A DNA stretch of 64,000 nucleotides from Diatrype stigma (lineage: Eukaryota > Ascomycota > Sordariomycetes > Xylariales > Diatrypaceae). Every line of letters starts with the position of its first letter. Within the stretch, counting starts at the first letter, position 1. Location: the NCBI GenBank assembly GCA_022225965.2, contig JAKJXP020000001.1, positions 124,001-188,000 on the forward strand, in the 5' to 3' direction. The position numbers and the translations under genes were made by a program. Of this stretch, positions 43,616 to 55,122 are shown piece after piece. The notes below the pieces were generated by a model. That model did not search any database. It was not told the DNA's origin and saw only the letters and a program-made list of their open reading frames with translations.

Positions 43616-44511
43616 CTCCATGGCTGTTCCGAAACATGCAGCCGTCATGTAGGTACGATCTTAAGGGGCTCCACCATCTCTTAGTTACCATTCGCCTGTA
43701 ACAACTTATCGGGTAACAAATTCAACACATCAACATCGTAACTCGGGCCGAAACGGTCATGATATCTCAAACTCACAGCTTGCTGAGCAGACATCAAACG
43801 GGCTGTTTAACCTAAACCCCTCCGAGAGTGTCTGCTAGAGTCTCGAAGCCGTAACTACTTATATGCACAGGCCTACAGGGAGGTATGGGCTATCATGTGT
43901 CAGGAGCTCTGTGCTCGGGTGTTGGCACCGGAGACTGGGGTGATGGAACAGCTGCTAGGCTGGGAGATAGAAGGAGAAAGGAGAATAAATGGTTCTCGGC
44001 CTATAGAAGCTATGGGGGAGGAAACGGTTCCTTACCTACCTAGGTACTGGTACATATATAGCTGTAGAACCTTCCACTAGTAGGCAATGGGGTCTATGAG
44101 GGCCCTTATAGCACCTCCTATTACATGATCCCCTGGCATATCTTTACACGTCCTAAGATTGGGATCCCGGACTAACATACTCGAAATCCACCACTTGGGA
44201 GGTATCTTCATAACACCCGCATGGCTGCGGAATAAGCCAGGAGAAGGGGGCGAGCCCTGAAGCGATGTATACCAAGGAGAGGCTGCTAACAAGAGGGGAT
44301 GGGGGTGGACCAATATGCATTTGCTGAGTTGTTGGATATCGATATAGAACCCTTTGAGAATGGGCTGCTGGTGAGTAGGGAAGTTGATGGAGCGCGCCCG
44401 ACCAACTATGGCTGAGAAATGTAACTTGCTCTAATGTTAGACTTCATTCACCTTCTGACACGCGTGATGAAGTCGGACGAGATCATCAGCGACCCCTATA
44501 TCCGAGTGAGA

Positions 44512-44529
44512 CCCCCCCCCCCCCCCCCC
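44512..44529. repeat. 18-nt C homopolymer
   Basis: Uninterrupted run of 18 C. Similar 14-nt runs occur at 4598-4611 (G) and 61211-61224 (C). Confidence 0.9.
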
Positions 44530-45541
44530 AAGATTCGTAAACACGGCATACGGGGTTACTACTTTATATATGAGCATATCCAGGCTAAAACTAGAGTATT
44601 GTTGAAGCCGGAACACGATGTATACGCACAAGACCTTGATCCCCGACATCTTGCGTAGTAACTCAATCTACCTAAGTATATGAGCTAGTTGAACCTGCGT
44701 CATGGTATTTGGAGAACTACACAGATATAACAGGTGAGAAGAGGCCATACCGCCCAAACAAAGTTGCTTGTCTCGAGGTTCATGACCTTGAACACCACAC
44801 TCCAGGCAAAGCATTACTATAGTCTAACACACCACATCTCCCATCTTCTATCGGTCAGTGGTAGCTACCACTATCACTGCTGGCTGAGAGGGGGTGGGGG
44901 GTGCAACCCTTCGTTCGATTATACCGTAGTGATAGCAACTAGGGATGGATACATGTAGTCCTTTCCAACATCTTCATCTAGTAACTTTCGAATACACTGG
45001 CAACACGAAGAATGCAGCGTATGCAATGAGTCGTGATACCTATCAAGCAATAATGTACGCCAAGCTTCTGGCAAGCACATTCTCTCGGGGCAGCCTAGTA
45101 ACCTTCATAGTAGCACAAGCCGTGAATCTATCTATGTGTTTTCTGGTTCAAAAGACTGGGAATGACGAGTTCGGAAGCTCCCGAGCGGTACAAAGAATCT
45201 TGACTACCAAATTCCCAATGTCCTCATTATCAAATCAGAACCGCAAGTGATGTATTGAGGAATCGAGGAGCATTGCTGCCTGTGATTCACAAGGGTGAGC
45301 TTCGGTCCTCTGCAAGAATCATCCATAGCTCTCCCCCCTCTTTCGCACGCACACACACTTCTATATAAGTCAAGGTCGTCCACGAGTTGTCTATATGTTC
45401 TTTGAGATACACTTCACTATAGAGCGGCGGCTATCCACGGAGGTCTTCGTTCTTCCACCTACCAGTCACGAGCAGCCTTGCACCACGAGCCAGTCCTCTA
45501 CCTAGTCTGACCAGAGCCGTACCAACACACCTACCTAGGTC

Positions 45542-46288
45542 ATGGGCAACTGCTGTGCATCGGAGCACGAGCCCGATCCCGATCCCGAGCCCGAGCCCGC
45601 GCGCAGGCCCAGGGTGCCTAAAAAGAGCGGTAGGCACGGAACCCGAGCCAAGGAGAATCCTGGAGAATTCGACTCGAGTGTCGGCGGTCATAACTATGAT
45701 GATCGCTGCGCGTTCCCAGACCCGGTCCCGGCCTCTGTCCCAGCCCCGGCTCCGGCCCCCGAGGAGATCCCACTTGAAACACTGCCCCCACAGCCGGAGC
45801 CGCAACCGCAACCGCAACCGCAACTACAACCGCAGCCCCAACCACAGGTGGTGCTCCCAGCAGCAGCAGCAGCAGTATCAAACGACGCGCCGGCACCAGG
45901 GCCCCCGATCCCGCTCTTCCCCCCAGACGCTCGACTCAGCGACTGGTCGCGCCGCATCACCACGACGACAGCAGACGGCGCGACCACGACCACGATCACG
46001 CCGGCGGGGCCTCGACTGCAGCAGTGGCCGCCCGGGGCGGGGGAGGAGTGGCAGCACCGGGTCCCCGTCGAGAGGGAGATGGTGCCGCGCAAGATGACGA
46101 GGAGGGCCGCTGGGCCTGTAGGTCACGGTAGCGGCTATGACTACGGTCATGGTTCTGCTTCTCAGTCGAGGCGGGATGCGGGAGGCGGTGGAGGCGGTAG
46201 TAGCGGGGGCGGTAGCGGGCATTCGCGCTCGCATTCACATTCACATTCGCATTCGCAGCAAGGTTCCTCTTCTTCGAGGAGGGGGTGA
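45542..46288 (+). CDS. Low-complexity protein with MGNCC lipid-anchor start
   Basis: Single open frame, 248 aa, not assigned to a family. It begins MGNCCASEH: Gly2 with a small residue at position 6 is a fair N-myristoylation signal, and Cys4-Cys5 are ideal palmitoylation sites, so membrane attachment is likely if the frame is real. The rest is low complexity: DPDPEPEP, a Pro/Gln run (PEPQPQPQPQLQPQPQPQ, near residue 90), Ala and Thr runs, Gly/Ser-rich repeats and a terminal HSRSHSHSHSHSQQ. A short conserved-looking core, ARLSDWSRRITTTTADGATT (residues 131-150) to REMVPRKMTRR, may be the functional part. ATG context (TAGGTCATGGGC) is acceptable. Expressed coding status is probable rather than certain. 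Confidence 0.6.
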   Translation: MGNCCASEHEPDPDPEPEPARRPRVPKKSGRHGTRAKENPGEFDSSVGGHNYDDRCAFPDPVPASVPAPAPAPEEIPLETLPPQPEPQPQPQPQLQPQPQPQVVLPAAAAAVSNDAPAPGPPIPLFPPDARLSDWSRRITTTTADGATTTTITPAGPRLQQWPPGAGEEWQHRVPVEREMVPRKMTRRAAGPVGHGSGYDYGHGSASQSRRDAGGGGGGSSGGGSGHSRSHSHSHSHSQQGSSSSRRG

Positions 46289-46874
46289 CTTTGTTTAAAG
46301 GTGAGAGCGGGGGGCGTTATTTCTTTTAAACTACCCTGTTCGAAGGATGTGATATAGAAAATGAAACCAAGTCACGGGTGAATGCAGTGGGTGAGGAATC
46401 ATCTTCATCTAAGCATGTTGCTACCTACTCTTTTGAAGAAAGTTCCAAGGGGGGAGGGGGGTTAGTGTCTATCTGCTAAGCATTCGGATTGAGCGCTGTT
46501 TCATACGTACTGCAACATGATATCTACCTACATCGAGGTCCCTCGAAGATCCGATATACCCAGGTAATTGGAAGACGCATGGAAAGGGGAAGAGAAACAG
46601 ACGAGAGTTCAAAATGTAGAAAGAAGCATGTACCTTTTCTTGAAACAACTTCTATATCTAGAACGTAGGTTCTATCAACCTGAATGACCTGCTCAAACTT
46701 CAACTCATAAAGGGTACATACAGTCTCGTTCCTCCCCTCCAATTTTCTATGCAAGACCAAATCACAGCAAGCAGTGCGTCAAGCACCATACCTAACCTAC
46801 TATCACTCCTAAAACACAAAGGCCTCATCCTCACCCTCACCCATCACCTTCTCCCTCTCCATCTCCACCCCCCT
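46289..46874. other. Convergent intergenic region
   Basis: 586 bp between the MGNCC gene and the POP1 3' end; nothing recognisable. Confidence 0.55.
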
Positions 46875-49754
46875 CTACACGACCTCCCACCTCGCCAACC
46901 TCCCCACCACCTCCCCCGCATTCCGCACAACGCACAGCCTCGCCGCGGAATGACTTCGATCCCCGGCGTACCGGCGCATCTCGTCGCGCGCGGCGGTCGC
47001 CGACAGCGCCCCGACGGCCGCGGCCCGCCCGTCCCGCAGGTTGTAGCTGCCGGTGGTGACGAAGCCGACGAGGTGCTCGGCGCCGGGGCACGGCGGGTGG
47101 TGGTCGTTGTTGTCTTGGTGCAGCGTCGGCGCGACCAGCAGCTCGCGCGCGAGCATGCGCGCCCGCGCGTGGACATCGCCGATGGCTGCTGTCTTGGGTT
47201 GGTTGTTTTTCTTCCCGCAGCTGCCGCCGCCGCCCTTCTTCGGGTCGGGCTTCTGGGCGAGCCACTGCTCTCGCAGGTTGGGCGGGAGCTGCGGGGGTTG
47301 GGACTTGTTGGTCACGCTGCCGCCCACCCAGGAGAAGGAGGAAGAGGGCCCGCCCGCCGCCGCCGCCGCCGCTGCCTCTTCGAGGGGCGCCGCGTCCTTG
47401 GCGGCCTCGTCCGGGAGCCTGTAGATCCTGGCACATGTCGAGACGGTGCCACGGCCCAGGAGTTTGATTTGCACGGTGATGACCGAGGCGGGGGGTGGCG
47501 GTTCGGATTTAGGGCCCACGTACGTGGTGAAGGTGGCCTTTGGAAGATATGTTAGGTTTTCTAACGGACTGTTCTCCGGCTGCTCTGATTTCTTTTTCTT
47601 CTTTTTCTTTCCTTCCTGTAGAACAGATGTTTCTTCTGTTGCTGTTGCTGTTATTGTGCCATCCTCACCGGTGGTGGTGGGTACAACCCCTTGCATCTTG
47701 TCAGGCTCGCATTCGGCTACAGCGCCAGTGTTCTTGTTAAGCTCAAGGAGAGTCTCGAAGTCACAGCTCCAGCCGACGCCAACCTCGCCCTTGCGCCCGG
47801 CTCCCAGATCTAGAGTTTCGTAATTGACCCGCTTTCCCTTCGGCATGCGCCCCCACTTCTGCTGCCGGTGTAGCCGTTGACTTGTCTCCCATGCGTTGCC
47901 CGCACCGGTGCCGGGAAAGTCGCCCGGAAACCAGGGGAGCCCCCGTTCGAAAGTAAGCTGCCGTAACTCATTGAGACCACCGAAGCGGGGGTTTCCGCCG
48001 CTCGACAGAGGGCAGTGCATGAGACTGTGCCATACTGGCAGGACACATTTCCACGGGAGAATCAAGGTCCAGGTTCCGGGTGCTTGCGGATCTTTCGGAT
48101 GTCGGGAAGCGAGTAAAATTACGGGGATTTGGGGGTCCCTGGCCGTGGGTTCAAGTCTGGCACCTGGTGAACCTTTGCCCCTGCGGCGATTTAAATCTTT
48201 CTGCGCAGGAAGCTGGGAGGCTTTGAATCGTGCATCTCTGTCAAAAAGCTGAAAAGGGGTTGTGCAGGGATCCTTGTGAAAATCTCCCAAGGCATCGATA
48301 TCTGCTTTGGTGGGAGGCATTTTCTGCGGAGGGTAGCGAAGACGCGGGTCCATGATCGAAAATGCCAGGAGAGACCCGAGAGGAAGAGACGCGGGATCTC
48401 TACAACCAGCGAGCTTCTCAAACTTCAAGCCTTGAGGCTCCTTCGAGTGTGTTTCGGAGACATAGGGTTTGAGTATACCTAGAAGAGACTCGGTCGAGTC
48501 TGAACCGGTGATTTCGATACTGCCAATCTCGTGTCTTAGATCCTCTATGAAAGGCCGGGGGTTCTGCTTCTTTACTAGCCGACGGAGCTCGTCGAATGTT
48601 TCTAGGAAAGCGGAAGGATGTAGTCGGATAAATAGACGCTTGAAGTCGTTTGAAGACCCAGGTCCATCTGACGTGGATTCTGGATTCCAAATGATAGTTG
48701 CAGGTCCGATTATTTGAACAAAGCCTTGTTGTGTCTTCCTGCTGAGGGTGCTGGTCCAATGCACAGCTCCACTCCTCCAGCATGCTCCTTTGTCATTCCA
48801 CAGGTTTTCATGCGTCAAACCTAACGCCTTGAGAACATTGCGGACGCTATTTAGAGGGCCAGAAAGGCTGATAGTGCTCATGTAGCTTATATCCCAGGCT
48901 ATCGCACCTTTCTCCCATTGCACCCTATGCGTAGGCCTGTAGCATTTTGCCGTGGGTGTCAGTGGAATGACAAACCTCCAGAGTGGTTCCTTGGGGGCTG
49001 TCATCCTTGCTCTCTTCGTATGCCACAGATGCGTGGGTAGCCATGTCTTGTCAAGCTGGCGCTTCCTGAACTTGGTTGCTGTCACTGGGGGGTTGTTAAG
49101 TGCATTTCTCCTAATCTTCGGTCTCGCCGCCCTGACAGTAATAGTCTCTTTGTCGACGCCAGCCTTCTGCAGCCTTCGAAGCCTCTTGTTTTTAGCTAGG
49201 ATCTCTAGCCGCTTTGCGGTCTCGGCTCGAAGACGGCTTCTAGTCGAGCTTGATTTCCTGGTCCTTGAATTTACCGTTGGCGTGTTGTCCTGTATCATCT
49301 CCTTCCTAGCCCTTTTCTGTAGGCGCTTCGGAACCCTTTTGTGATTATGGGCGCCAGCTCTGCGTCTGAGTGTGATGGGCACACGTTGAAAAGCCCGGCT
49401 CGTCTTAGATGTCCTTGTCCGCCGCATACTCTCATCCAGGGCGTTCAGCTCGAAGCTACGAGCATTGAGAAAGGACTGAACGTTAAGCTCGCCATCCCTG
49501 AGGGCTGCATCGGACTTCTGGACGGCAATGCTCCTGATCTCATAGATTTTTGCCCGGTTCCGATTGTCAGGGGGTGGAGCACCCTTCCCTGACCTGTTAA
49601 AGCTGCCATCAGTCTGGCCGCCCTTCTTAGGTGGCCTCTGTTTTGATGTAGCACCGTTATTGTTGTTATCACTGTTAGTTTTGGGTCTTTTAGTGGGTGG
49701 TGCTGTCAAAGCCTCCTCGGAAGGCCGCTTGTTCCTCTGCGCGGACGGCGCCAT
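46875..49754 (-). CDS. POP1: Ribonuclease P/MRP protein subunit POP1
   Basis: Single exon, 959 aa, nuclear. The N-terminal POP1 domain spans about residues 70-310: IYEIRSIAVQKSDAALRDGE, LNALDESMRRTRTSKTSRAF, RRRAGAHNHKRVPKRLQKRA, WLPTHLWHTKRARM and WEKGAIAWDISYMSTI, all conserved from yeast to man. The POPLD domain lies near residues 545-640 with WTLILPWKCVLPVWHSLMHC, GGLNELRQL and RGLPWFPGDFP. The C-terminal third is extended by Lys-, Ala- and Gly-rich linkers (GKKKKKKKS near residue 715; AAAAAAGG near 800) and ends in the conserved LVGFVTTGSYNLRDGRAAAV region. Pop1 is the largest protein scaffold of RNase P and MRP, needed for tRNA 5' processing and rRNA cleavage. The frame is intact. Confidence 0.96.
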   Translation of the reverse strand: MAPSAQRNKRPSEEALTAPPTKRPKTNSDNNNNGATSKQRPPKKGGQTDGSFNRSGKGAPPPDNRNRAKIYEIRSIAVQKSDAALRDGELNVQSFLNARSFELNALDESMRRTRTSKTSRAFQRVPITLRRRAGAHNHKRVPKRLQKRARKEMIQDNTPTVNSRTRKSSSTRSRLRAETAKRLEILAKNKRLRRLQKAGVDKETITVRAARPKIRRNALNNPPVTATKFRKRQLDKTWLPTHLWHTKRARMTAPKEPLWRFVIPLTPTAKCYRPTHRVQWEKGAIAWDISYMSTISLSGPLNSVRNVLKALGLTHENLWNDKGACWRSGAVHWTSTLSRKTQQGFVQIIGPATIIWNPESTSDGPGSSNDFKRLFIRLHPSAFLETFDELRRLVKKQNPRPFIEDLRHEIGSIEITGSDSTESLLGILKPYVSETHSKEPQGLKFEKLAGCRDPASLPLGSLLAFSIMDPRLRYPPQKMPPTKADIDALGDFHKDPCTTPFQLFDRDARFKASQLPAQKDLNRRRGKGSPGARLEPTARDPQIPVILLASRHPKDPQAPGTWTLILPWKCVLPVWHSLMHCPLSSGGNPRFGGLNELRQLTFERGLPWFPGDFPGTGAGNAWETSQRLHRQQKWGRMPKGKRVNYETLDLGAGRKGEVGVGWSCDFETLLELNKNTGAVAECEPDKMQGVVPTTTGEDGTITATATEETSVLQEGKKKKKKKSEQPENSPLENLTYLPKATFTTYVGPKSEPPPPASVITVQIKLLGRGTVSTCARIYRLPDEAAKDAAPLEEAAAAAAAGGPSSSFSWVGGSVTNKSQPPQLPPNLREQWLAQKPDPKKGGGGSCGKKNNQPKTAAIGDVHARARMLARELLVAPTLHQDNNDHHPPCPGAEHLVGFVTTGSYNLRDGRAAAVGALSATAARDEMRRYAGDRSHSAARLCVVRNAGEVVGRLARWEVV

Positions 49755-51868
49755 ATTGCAGGTGGCCGCTTATTGACGGATCAACAAGACGTGAAGTGAA
49801 GTTGTTGTGTAATGTGTGGTGATCGAAGCATCCTAACTGGGTTCAGATAACAGAATTATCAACTGTTTGCCAAAGGGCTGTATTCATCCACCATACACAG
49901 CTTAGATTCACGTCATGTTTCTGTAACTTCAAACGCGTGCCTGTTCAACTCGGCCCTTGATCGTAGATCCTTGATGGCAGATGCTGCAGGTCCGGGTCCA
50001 CGGGTCCACGGTGCCCAGGTGCTGTCATTCGAAGACTGCGCCAGCTGTCTGCACCTGTGAAAAGTTATCAATTTTAGGGCCCCGGGGACTGCTAAGAATC
50101 TAAGAATAACCAACCCCACTATACAAGCTACCTACAATATGCCATGCCGGTGTTCGTCGGCTGGAATCCGTAACCTGATTTCTAGAACCAGATGATGACC
50201 CTGGAAGTGGAAGCTACATGTACATATGTGCTAATTCCGCCGTTAACTATGTAATACCTATTTCTGGTGCCCGAATTTCTGCTGCATACTCCATATTTGG
50301 TTATTCAGTGCATCAAGCTGAAAGAAACTTGCTGCTAGTCTACTTCGTACATAGTTTAGTCAGATTTGGTTGGGTTTAACTAACGTTGCGTCGAAGGCGT
50401 ACGAAGTAAGGATGTCCTCACATTCATTTGGCTCCAGAATCCTTCCAGGTTCTCAGCTGCATCTAAACTACATACACCCACACGGCCACATCCCACATCC
50501 CACATGCAGCCGGCAGCCACGCGCCACGCAGTTCCAGGCCCTCGATCAACTCCTTGGACCTTGCTCATGGGCCGTCCAGGAGTGAACACCTGGGCAGCTA
50601 ACGCTGGAAGATGTGGCGCTGGCGGCGCAATTAATGAGGCAGTGAGGGTTTAGTGGTATGTATGTACCTGACAGCAGCCTGCCTGACAGGCCTGAGTTGC
50701 TGTACGCATCACTACCACGGTATCACTCCCTATTTAACTATGAGCTATTAACAGATTAGCACTGAGGTTGGTGCCAACCTTCTGAAGTCCGTGAGCCCGT
50801 GAGTCCGTGAGTCCTCCCTCACCAGCTAATTTACGAAACACAATTTCCCTAATTTCGGTTTCCGGTTTCTCGTTGCTAGAAATGGAAACACACATGGGAA
50901 ACGCAACCTGGGAATTTCCCTTCTCTTCAGACTCTCCTAACCAAACCTTCCTCTCTGAGACTTGAGTGCCATTTCGCCCGACTCGAATTCTTTCTCTTGA
51001 TTCAGCTTCTAGTTGCTTACCGACCTTCTTAGTGCTCACTGCGGCTCTACTACACTTCGACTTCTAGACTTCTTACTTAAGCGTTATTTCTTCTATTTGC
51101 TTCGTAGACAGACCCCGAACCCCTTATTTATCGCCATAATCTAGTCAGCCAGTCGCCGTCCTCCTATACGCTATTCGCTATCCGCTATACCCTATACCCT
51201 ATACCCTAAGCGATTCTCCGTACATGCCATGGACCGGAGGAACTGCTACAAAAAGTAACGGGTCTTTCGTTTACGGTTGTTCGGTCTCGGTCGGTCTCGG
51301 GAGGCGTCGAGCGAAGGCGAATCGAATGCGGCCTACACTATTACTATGGCGTCCTTAAGTATGTAACCCAAACTTTCTAATGCGTTAATAATAAGCCCCG
51401 GCTCTTCCGGATTGGCCATTGAACATTGGACGTTGGCTTCCTTCAAGCCTCCTTCCCTTGTTCGGCTGCTGGTTCCTTGTCTTCCCTGCCTTCCCATTGT
51501 GCTTGCCGGTTGTCCCTCTCCTTCGCATTCCACTGGCAATATCTGGTAGCTGTAATAAGCCTTAAACACGCATAAATGCGATAAGATGAGACGTCTTCGA
51601 GTTCCAACGTCTCCTTGAGACGCGACTCTGATTACCTCCATTTACTCTTTCTTAATCCTTATCTGTTCTTATCTCCTCTCCCATACGTTGATTCATCCTC
51701 TTGTCTTACATCATCATCCTCCCTGAGGTCATTTCCATCCATACCGACCAACCTGCCCTCCTAATTTTTACCCTCCTCTACGGGTGCTATGCATAATACA
51801 TCCTCTTGTTTTCTGCCGCCCTCTCTATCTCTGCTATGCGCGACAACCGCACAAACAACTGAGCTGAC
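49755..51868. other. Divergent promoter region, no gene seen
   Basis: 2.1 kb between POP1 and the NT-C2 gene. It includes a CTATACC repeat (51185-51209). The stretch before 51869 is pyrimidine-rich, like a long 5' leader. Confidence 0.6.
51185..51209. repeat. (CTATACC)3 plus CTAAG tail
   Basis: Three perfect 7-bp copies ending CCCTAAG, about 660 bp upstream of the NT-C2 gene start. Confidence 0.85.
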
Positions 51869-53805
51869 ATGCGTGCCTTACCCATAGTGAACAAGGCGCG
51901 GAAGGTTCGTACTACAAGCCAGCCTACAAACACCATCGCCGACAGGCACACGAGGCTCGGTAGATGGCTGAGAGAGACGCCCTGCTGACCTGACTTTTCT
52001 AGCCGAAATTCGAGCTTCACCTAACTATCTACGACCTGAACAACGTGCCATTGGTTTCGGGATGCTCGTATATAAAATGGTACCTCCCGCACTCGATGCA
52101 TGCCGAGCATCGCGGCCGGACTGCGAAATGCACCATGGACAAGCCGAGCCACCGAGTCACCTACAACTATTCCAAAATCGTGCCCATGCGCATCTCCATC
52201 GACCGTAGCAATCACCTAACCGACTGCCCCATCGAGTTCGAAGTGCTGCAGGAGCTACCTTCCGCGCCCGGAGCCAAGGACGAGAGAATCACCCTTGGCG
52301 TTGTGCGCCTGAACCTCAGCGAGTACGTCGAAGAGAGCGAGAATTTTCCGCGCCGAGGAGCAGCCGCGGCCGCGCGAGCCGCCGCAGCCGCCGAGAATGC
52401 GCATGAGAAATCGCAGAACCTCGGCCAAGGCCTCGGCCGCCGGCGACTTAGTAGTAAATCGAGCGTCGGTGGCGAAGGCGCCAACCTCAGCCCGACGCGC
52501 ACGAAAGATCCCGCCCAGCAGCAGCAAGCGCAACAGCCACACCCCGAAGAAACCGACGTGGTGGACGAGGACGCCGAGGAGGGCATCGTGCGGCGGTACC
52601 TGATGCAGGACAGCAAGATCAACAGCACGCTGAAGGTCGGCATCCTCATGGTGCAAGTGGACGGGGAGCGGAACTATGCGGCGCCGCCGCTCAAGACGGC
52701 GCCCATGTTCTCCGGCATCACCGGTATCATGGCGGGCGATGCGGCGGGCGAGCCTGTCGACGCCGCCGGTGCTGGCAGTGGCGGGACTTCCCGCGCCCTG
52801 GGCGCTATCACGAGCTTCGGCAAGTCCCGCGACGTGTCCGAGGTCCAGGACATGTACCGGCGGGCTCTAGCTGCCAGCTGGTCCTGCCAGCCCGGCGAGC
52901 TGCCCGCCGACGAGTGCATTGAGGATATCTTCTCGGGCGGCGATGGGTGGAGGCGCCCTCCCTCGGACGATCTGGCCTCGGCATCCTCCTCTTCCGGTCG
53001 CCATGCTAGAAGAGGGGGCGGAGGAGCAACGACCTCGTCGCAAACGCAGTCACCGCATCGCCAAGTAGACGGAGTCGCCGACGATGTCGAAAGCGTCCAC
53101 AGTAATAGTAATAACAGCCACACCAACAGCAGCAGCGCGAGCCCCGACGATGCCGCGAGAGGAGGGGCCGGAGGAGGGGTAGGAGGGGGAGGGGCAGGAT
53201 CGCTGCGGCCCACCGACGTCCCGCGCATCATGAAGCGCCACGGACGCCGCCAGAGCGCGAGTAGTAACCACAGCGACCGGAGCACCAGGAGTGGGCTCAC
53301 CGTAATCAGCGGCGAGAGTCGCGACCGCGACTACCGGAATCACCGCCCACCACTTCCCGAGCCGTCGTATACCCACTCTTTCTCCCAGCTACAGCAGCAG
53401 CAGCACAACCCATCATTCCACCACCAGAACCTACCACTGCGGAATAACGGAAACAATTATCAGCAACTCCGCCCGCCGTCCTCGAGGGGAGGCGGATGGG
53501 GGAGAGATGATGGCAGCACGCCTCTGCCGTTCCCCAATATGATCAGCAGCAGCAGCAACCACCCCCACTCCCACGCCGGCGGCGACGACGATTTACACCG
53601 TAGTGGTAGTATGGCTAGCCTCGCACCTACGCTGGGTAGTACTGCCACGAGTAGTAGTGGCAGGAGCAGCAGCGACCGCGACCGTGACCGCCACCGGGGG
53701 CGCCGGTATGGCGGGGTATTCCGCCGCCAGCAGGAGGTCGACGAGCACGAAATCCGCGAGGACTTGATCGCTTGGGAACTGCCGGGGACCATGGCTGCCA
53801 CTTGA
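51869..53805 (+). CDS. NT-C2 (EEIG1/EHBP1 N-terminal) domain protein
   Basis: Exons 51869-51904 and 52003-53805 (98-nt intron) encode 612 aa. The first exon gives only MRALPIVNKARK, and joins to PKFELHLTIYDLNNVPLVSG, which begins the N-terminal C2-type domain. The domain runs to about residue 220: YIKWYLPHSMHAEHRGRTAKC, ITLGVVRLNLSEYVEES and RRYLMQDSKINSTLKVGILM, with an Ala-rich insertion (RRGAAAAARAAAAAENAHEK) in between. It binds lipids or membrane-linked GTPase partners in animal EHBP1; the fungal role is less clear. The C-terminal 390 residues are low complexity: Ser/Gly/Asn-rich, Gln runs and an RDRDRHRGRRYGG stretch. The tail HEIREDLIAWELP is conserved-looking. Other starts would lose the first strand. 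Confidence 0.9.
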
Positions 53806-55122
53806 GCATAGGAACATGGGGGCAAGGGGACAAAGTAGTCTAGATGCAGCAGCAAGCAAAGAGGAGTAAACGGGACTGTTTCGTTCGCCAGCGGATTTCG
53901 ATTTCAAGAAGGGGTGTGGTGGGGGTGGCGTGTGGGTTAAAGAAAGGCGTTTCCGGAGTAAAAAGCGCAAAGGTGACGAGCATTTATTCGTTCTGGCGGG
54001 GGGGAGGAAGAGATTGCATTGATTCGTTTCATGTGTATACTTTGTCGTTTGGGAACTGGTTTCCCCCTATTTCCCCACCTCTCTTCGCTTCCACTTACTT
54101 ACTTCACTCTTCGGGAGGGTGGCGGCCGACCGCCCGACAACATCATCGAATACAATACCTATACCAGATACAGATACCAAAATACAGACGACACACTACC
54201 AACTTCACGTTCTCCTTTTTTTTTATCCCAGGGGCGGTTGAGTATAGAACTAGATAAAGGGGGGCGCAATGAGCCATTGATCTTACCTAGCTTCACTATA
54301 CATATCCACCCATCCATTTATCTGATAGATAGATAGATGGCAACCTAGACAAAGGCTCGTCTAATGCTTCATGCCGATCTAGGTATGGATATAATATATA
54401 AGACAGACGAACGGACGGGGAGAGGGTGAAATTTGCCCGTCTTTTTTTGTGTCCATGGGGGATAACTGCCAAGGAATCTCGAATAGTCGGTTGAGGTATT
54501 GTACAGTGAAAGATCAACAATTCAAGCTCATAAGTAGAACTTCGTACAACGTGATGCTGGTTCATTTTGGCTACTGCCTACTCAAGGTATCACGGGTTCC
54601 GATGGATGACAGAAATCCGATCCCACCCTATTTCCTGTTACCAGACCAAGTATCTCTTGACGTTACTTCTTATTAGGAGGGCATGAGCGATAATCGATGT
54701 TGCGTTGTTCTTGGCATTCTACCTACGTACTTCGAGGATCCAATGGAATCTAGAATACGACGGCTGGACTTCATTTTATAAAGTCCCATGTCTCACTAAC
54801 CAGGCCCGTGGTCGAGTAAGATTCAGTTAATAGGAATGTCTTAGCCATATGGCTAGGATAGAGCGTTGTGCAACTTGATAGTCGGTCACCCAGGAACGAG
54901 TTCTAGTCATCCTCTGATCCTCCATGAATAGGTAGACCGAAGTCCAACTCAACTTAGCCCAACCGGATCAGCCAATCCATTCATCAACCAACTATACTCC
55001 TATCAGCTAGTTACCAACCACCATCCTTGCTCACCCATCCAAGTCTCTTACCTACGGATCCACTCTCAATACCCCCCCCCCTTTCCCATTTCCCCTTTCC
55101 ACCCCTCCCCCCCCCCCTTCCC
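53806..55122. other. Convergent intergenic region
   Basis: 1.3 kb between the NT-C2 and Dabb 3' ends, with C-rich runs at 55071-55081 and about 55107-55117. No gene seen. Confidence 0.55.

Larger units (their letters stand above)
42423..45541. other. Long spacer with repeats
   Basis: 3.1 kb, the longest stretch without a gene. It contains a (GTAT)n microsatellite (43213-43234), a rearranged repeat pair (43249-43615, listed separately), an 18-nt C run (44512-44529) and several short open frames of no recognisable content. It may hold old transposon debris. Confidence 0.55.

Noticed and set aside
44945..45250. 101-aa plus-strand frame
   Set aside because: No motif and no coding bias; lies in repeat-bearing spacer.
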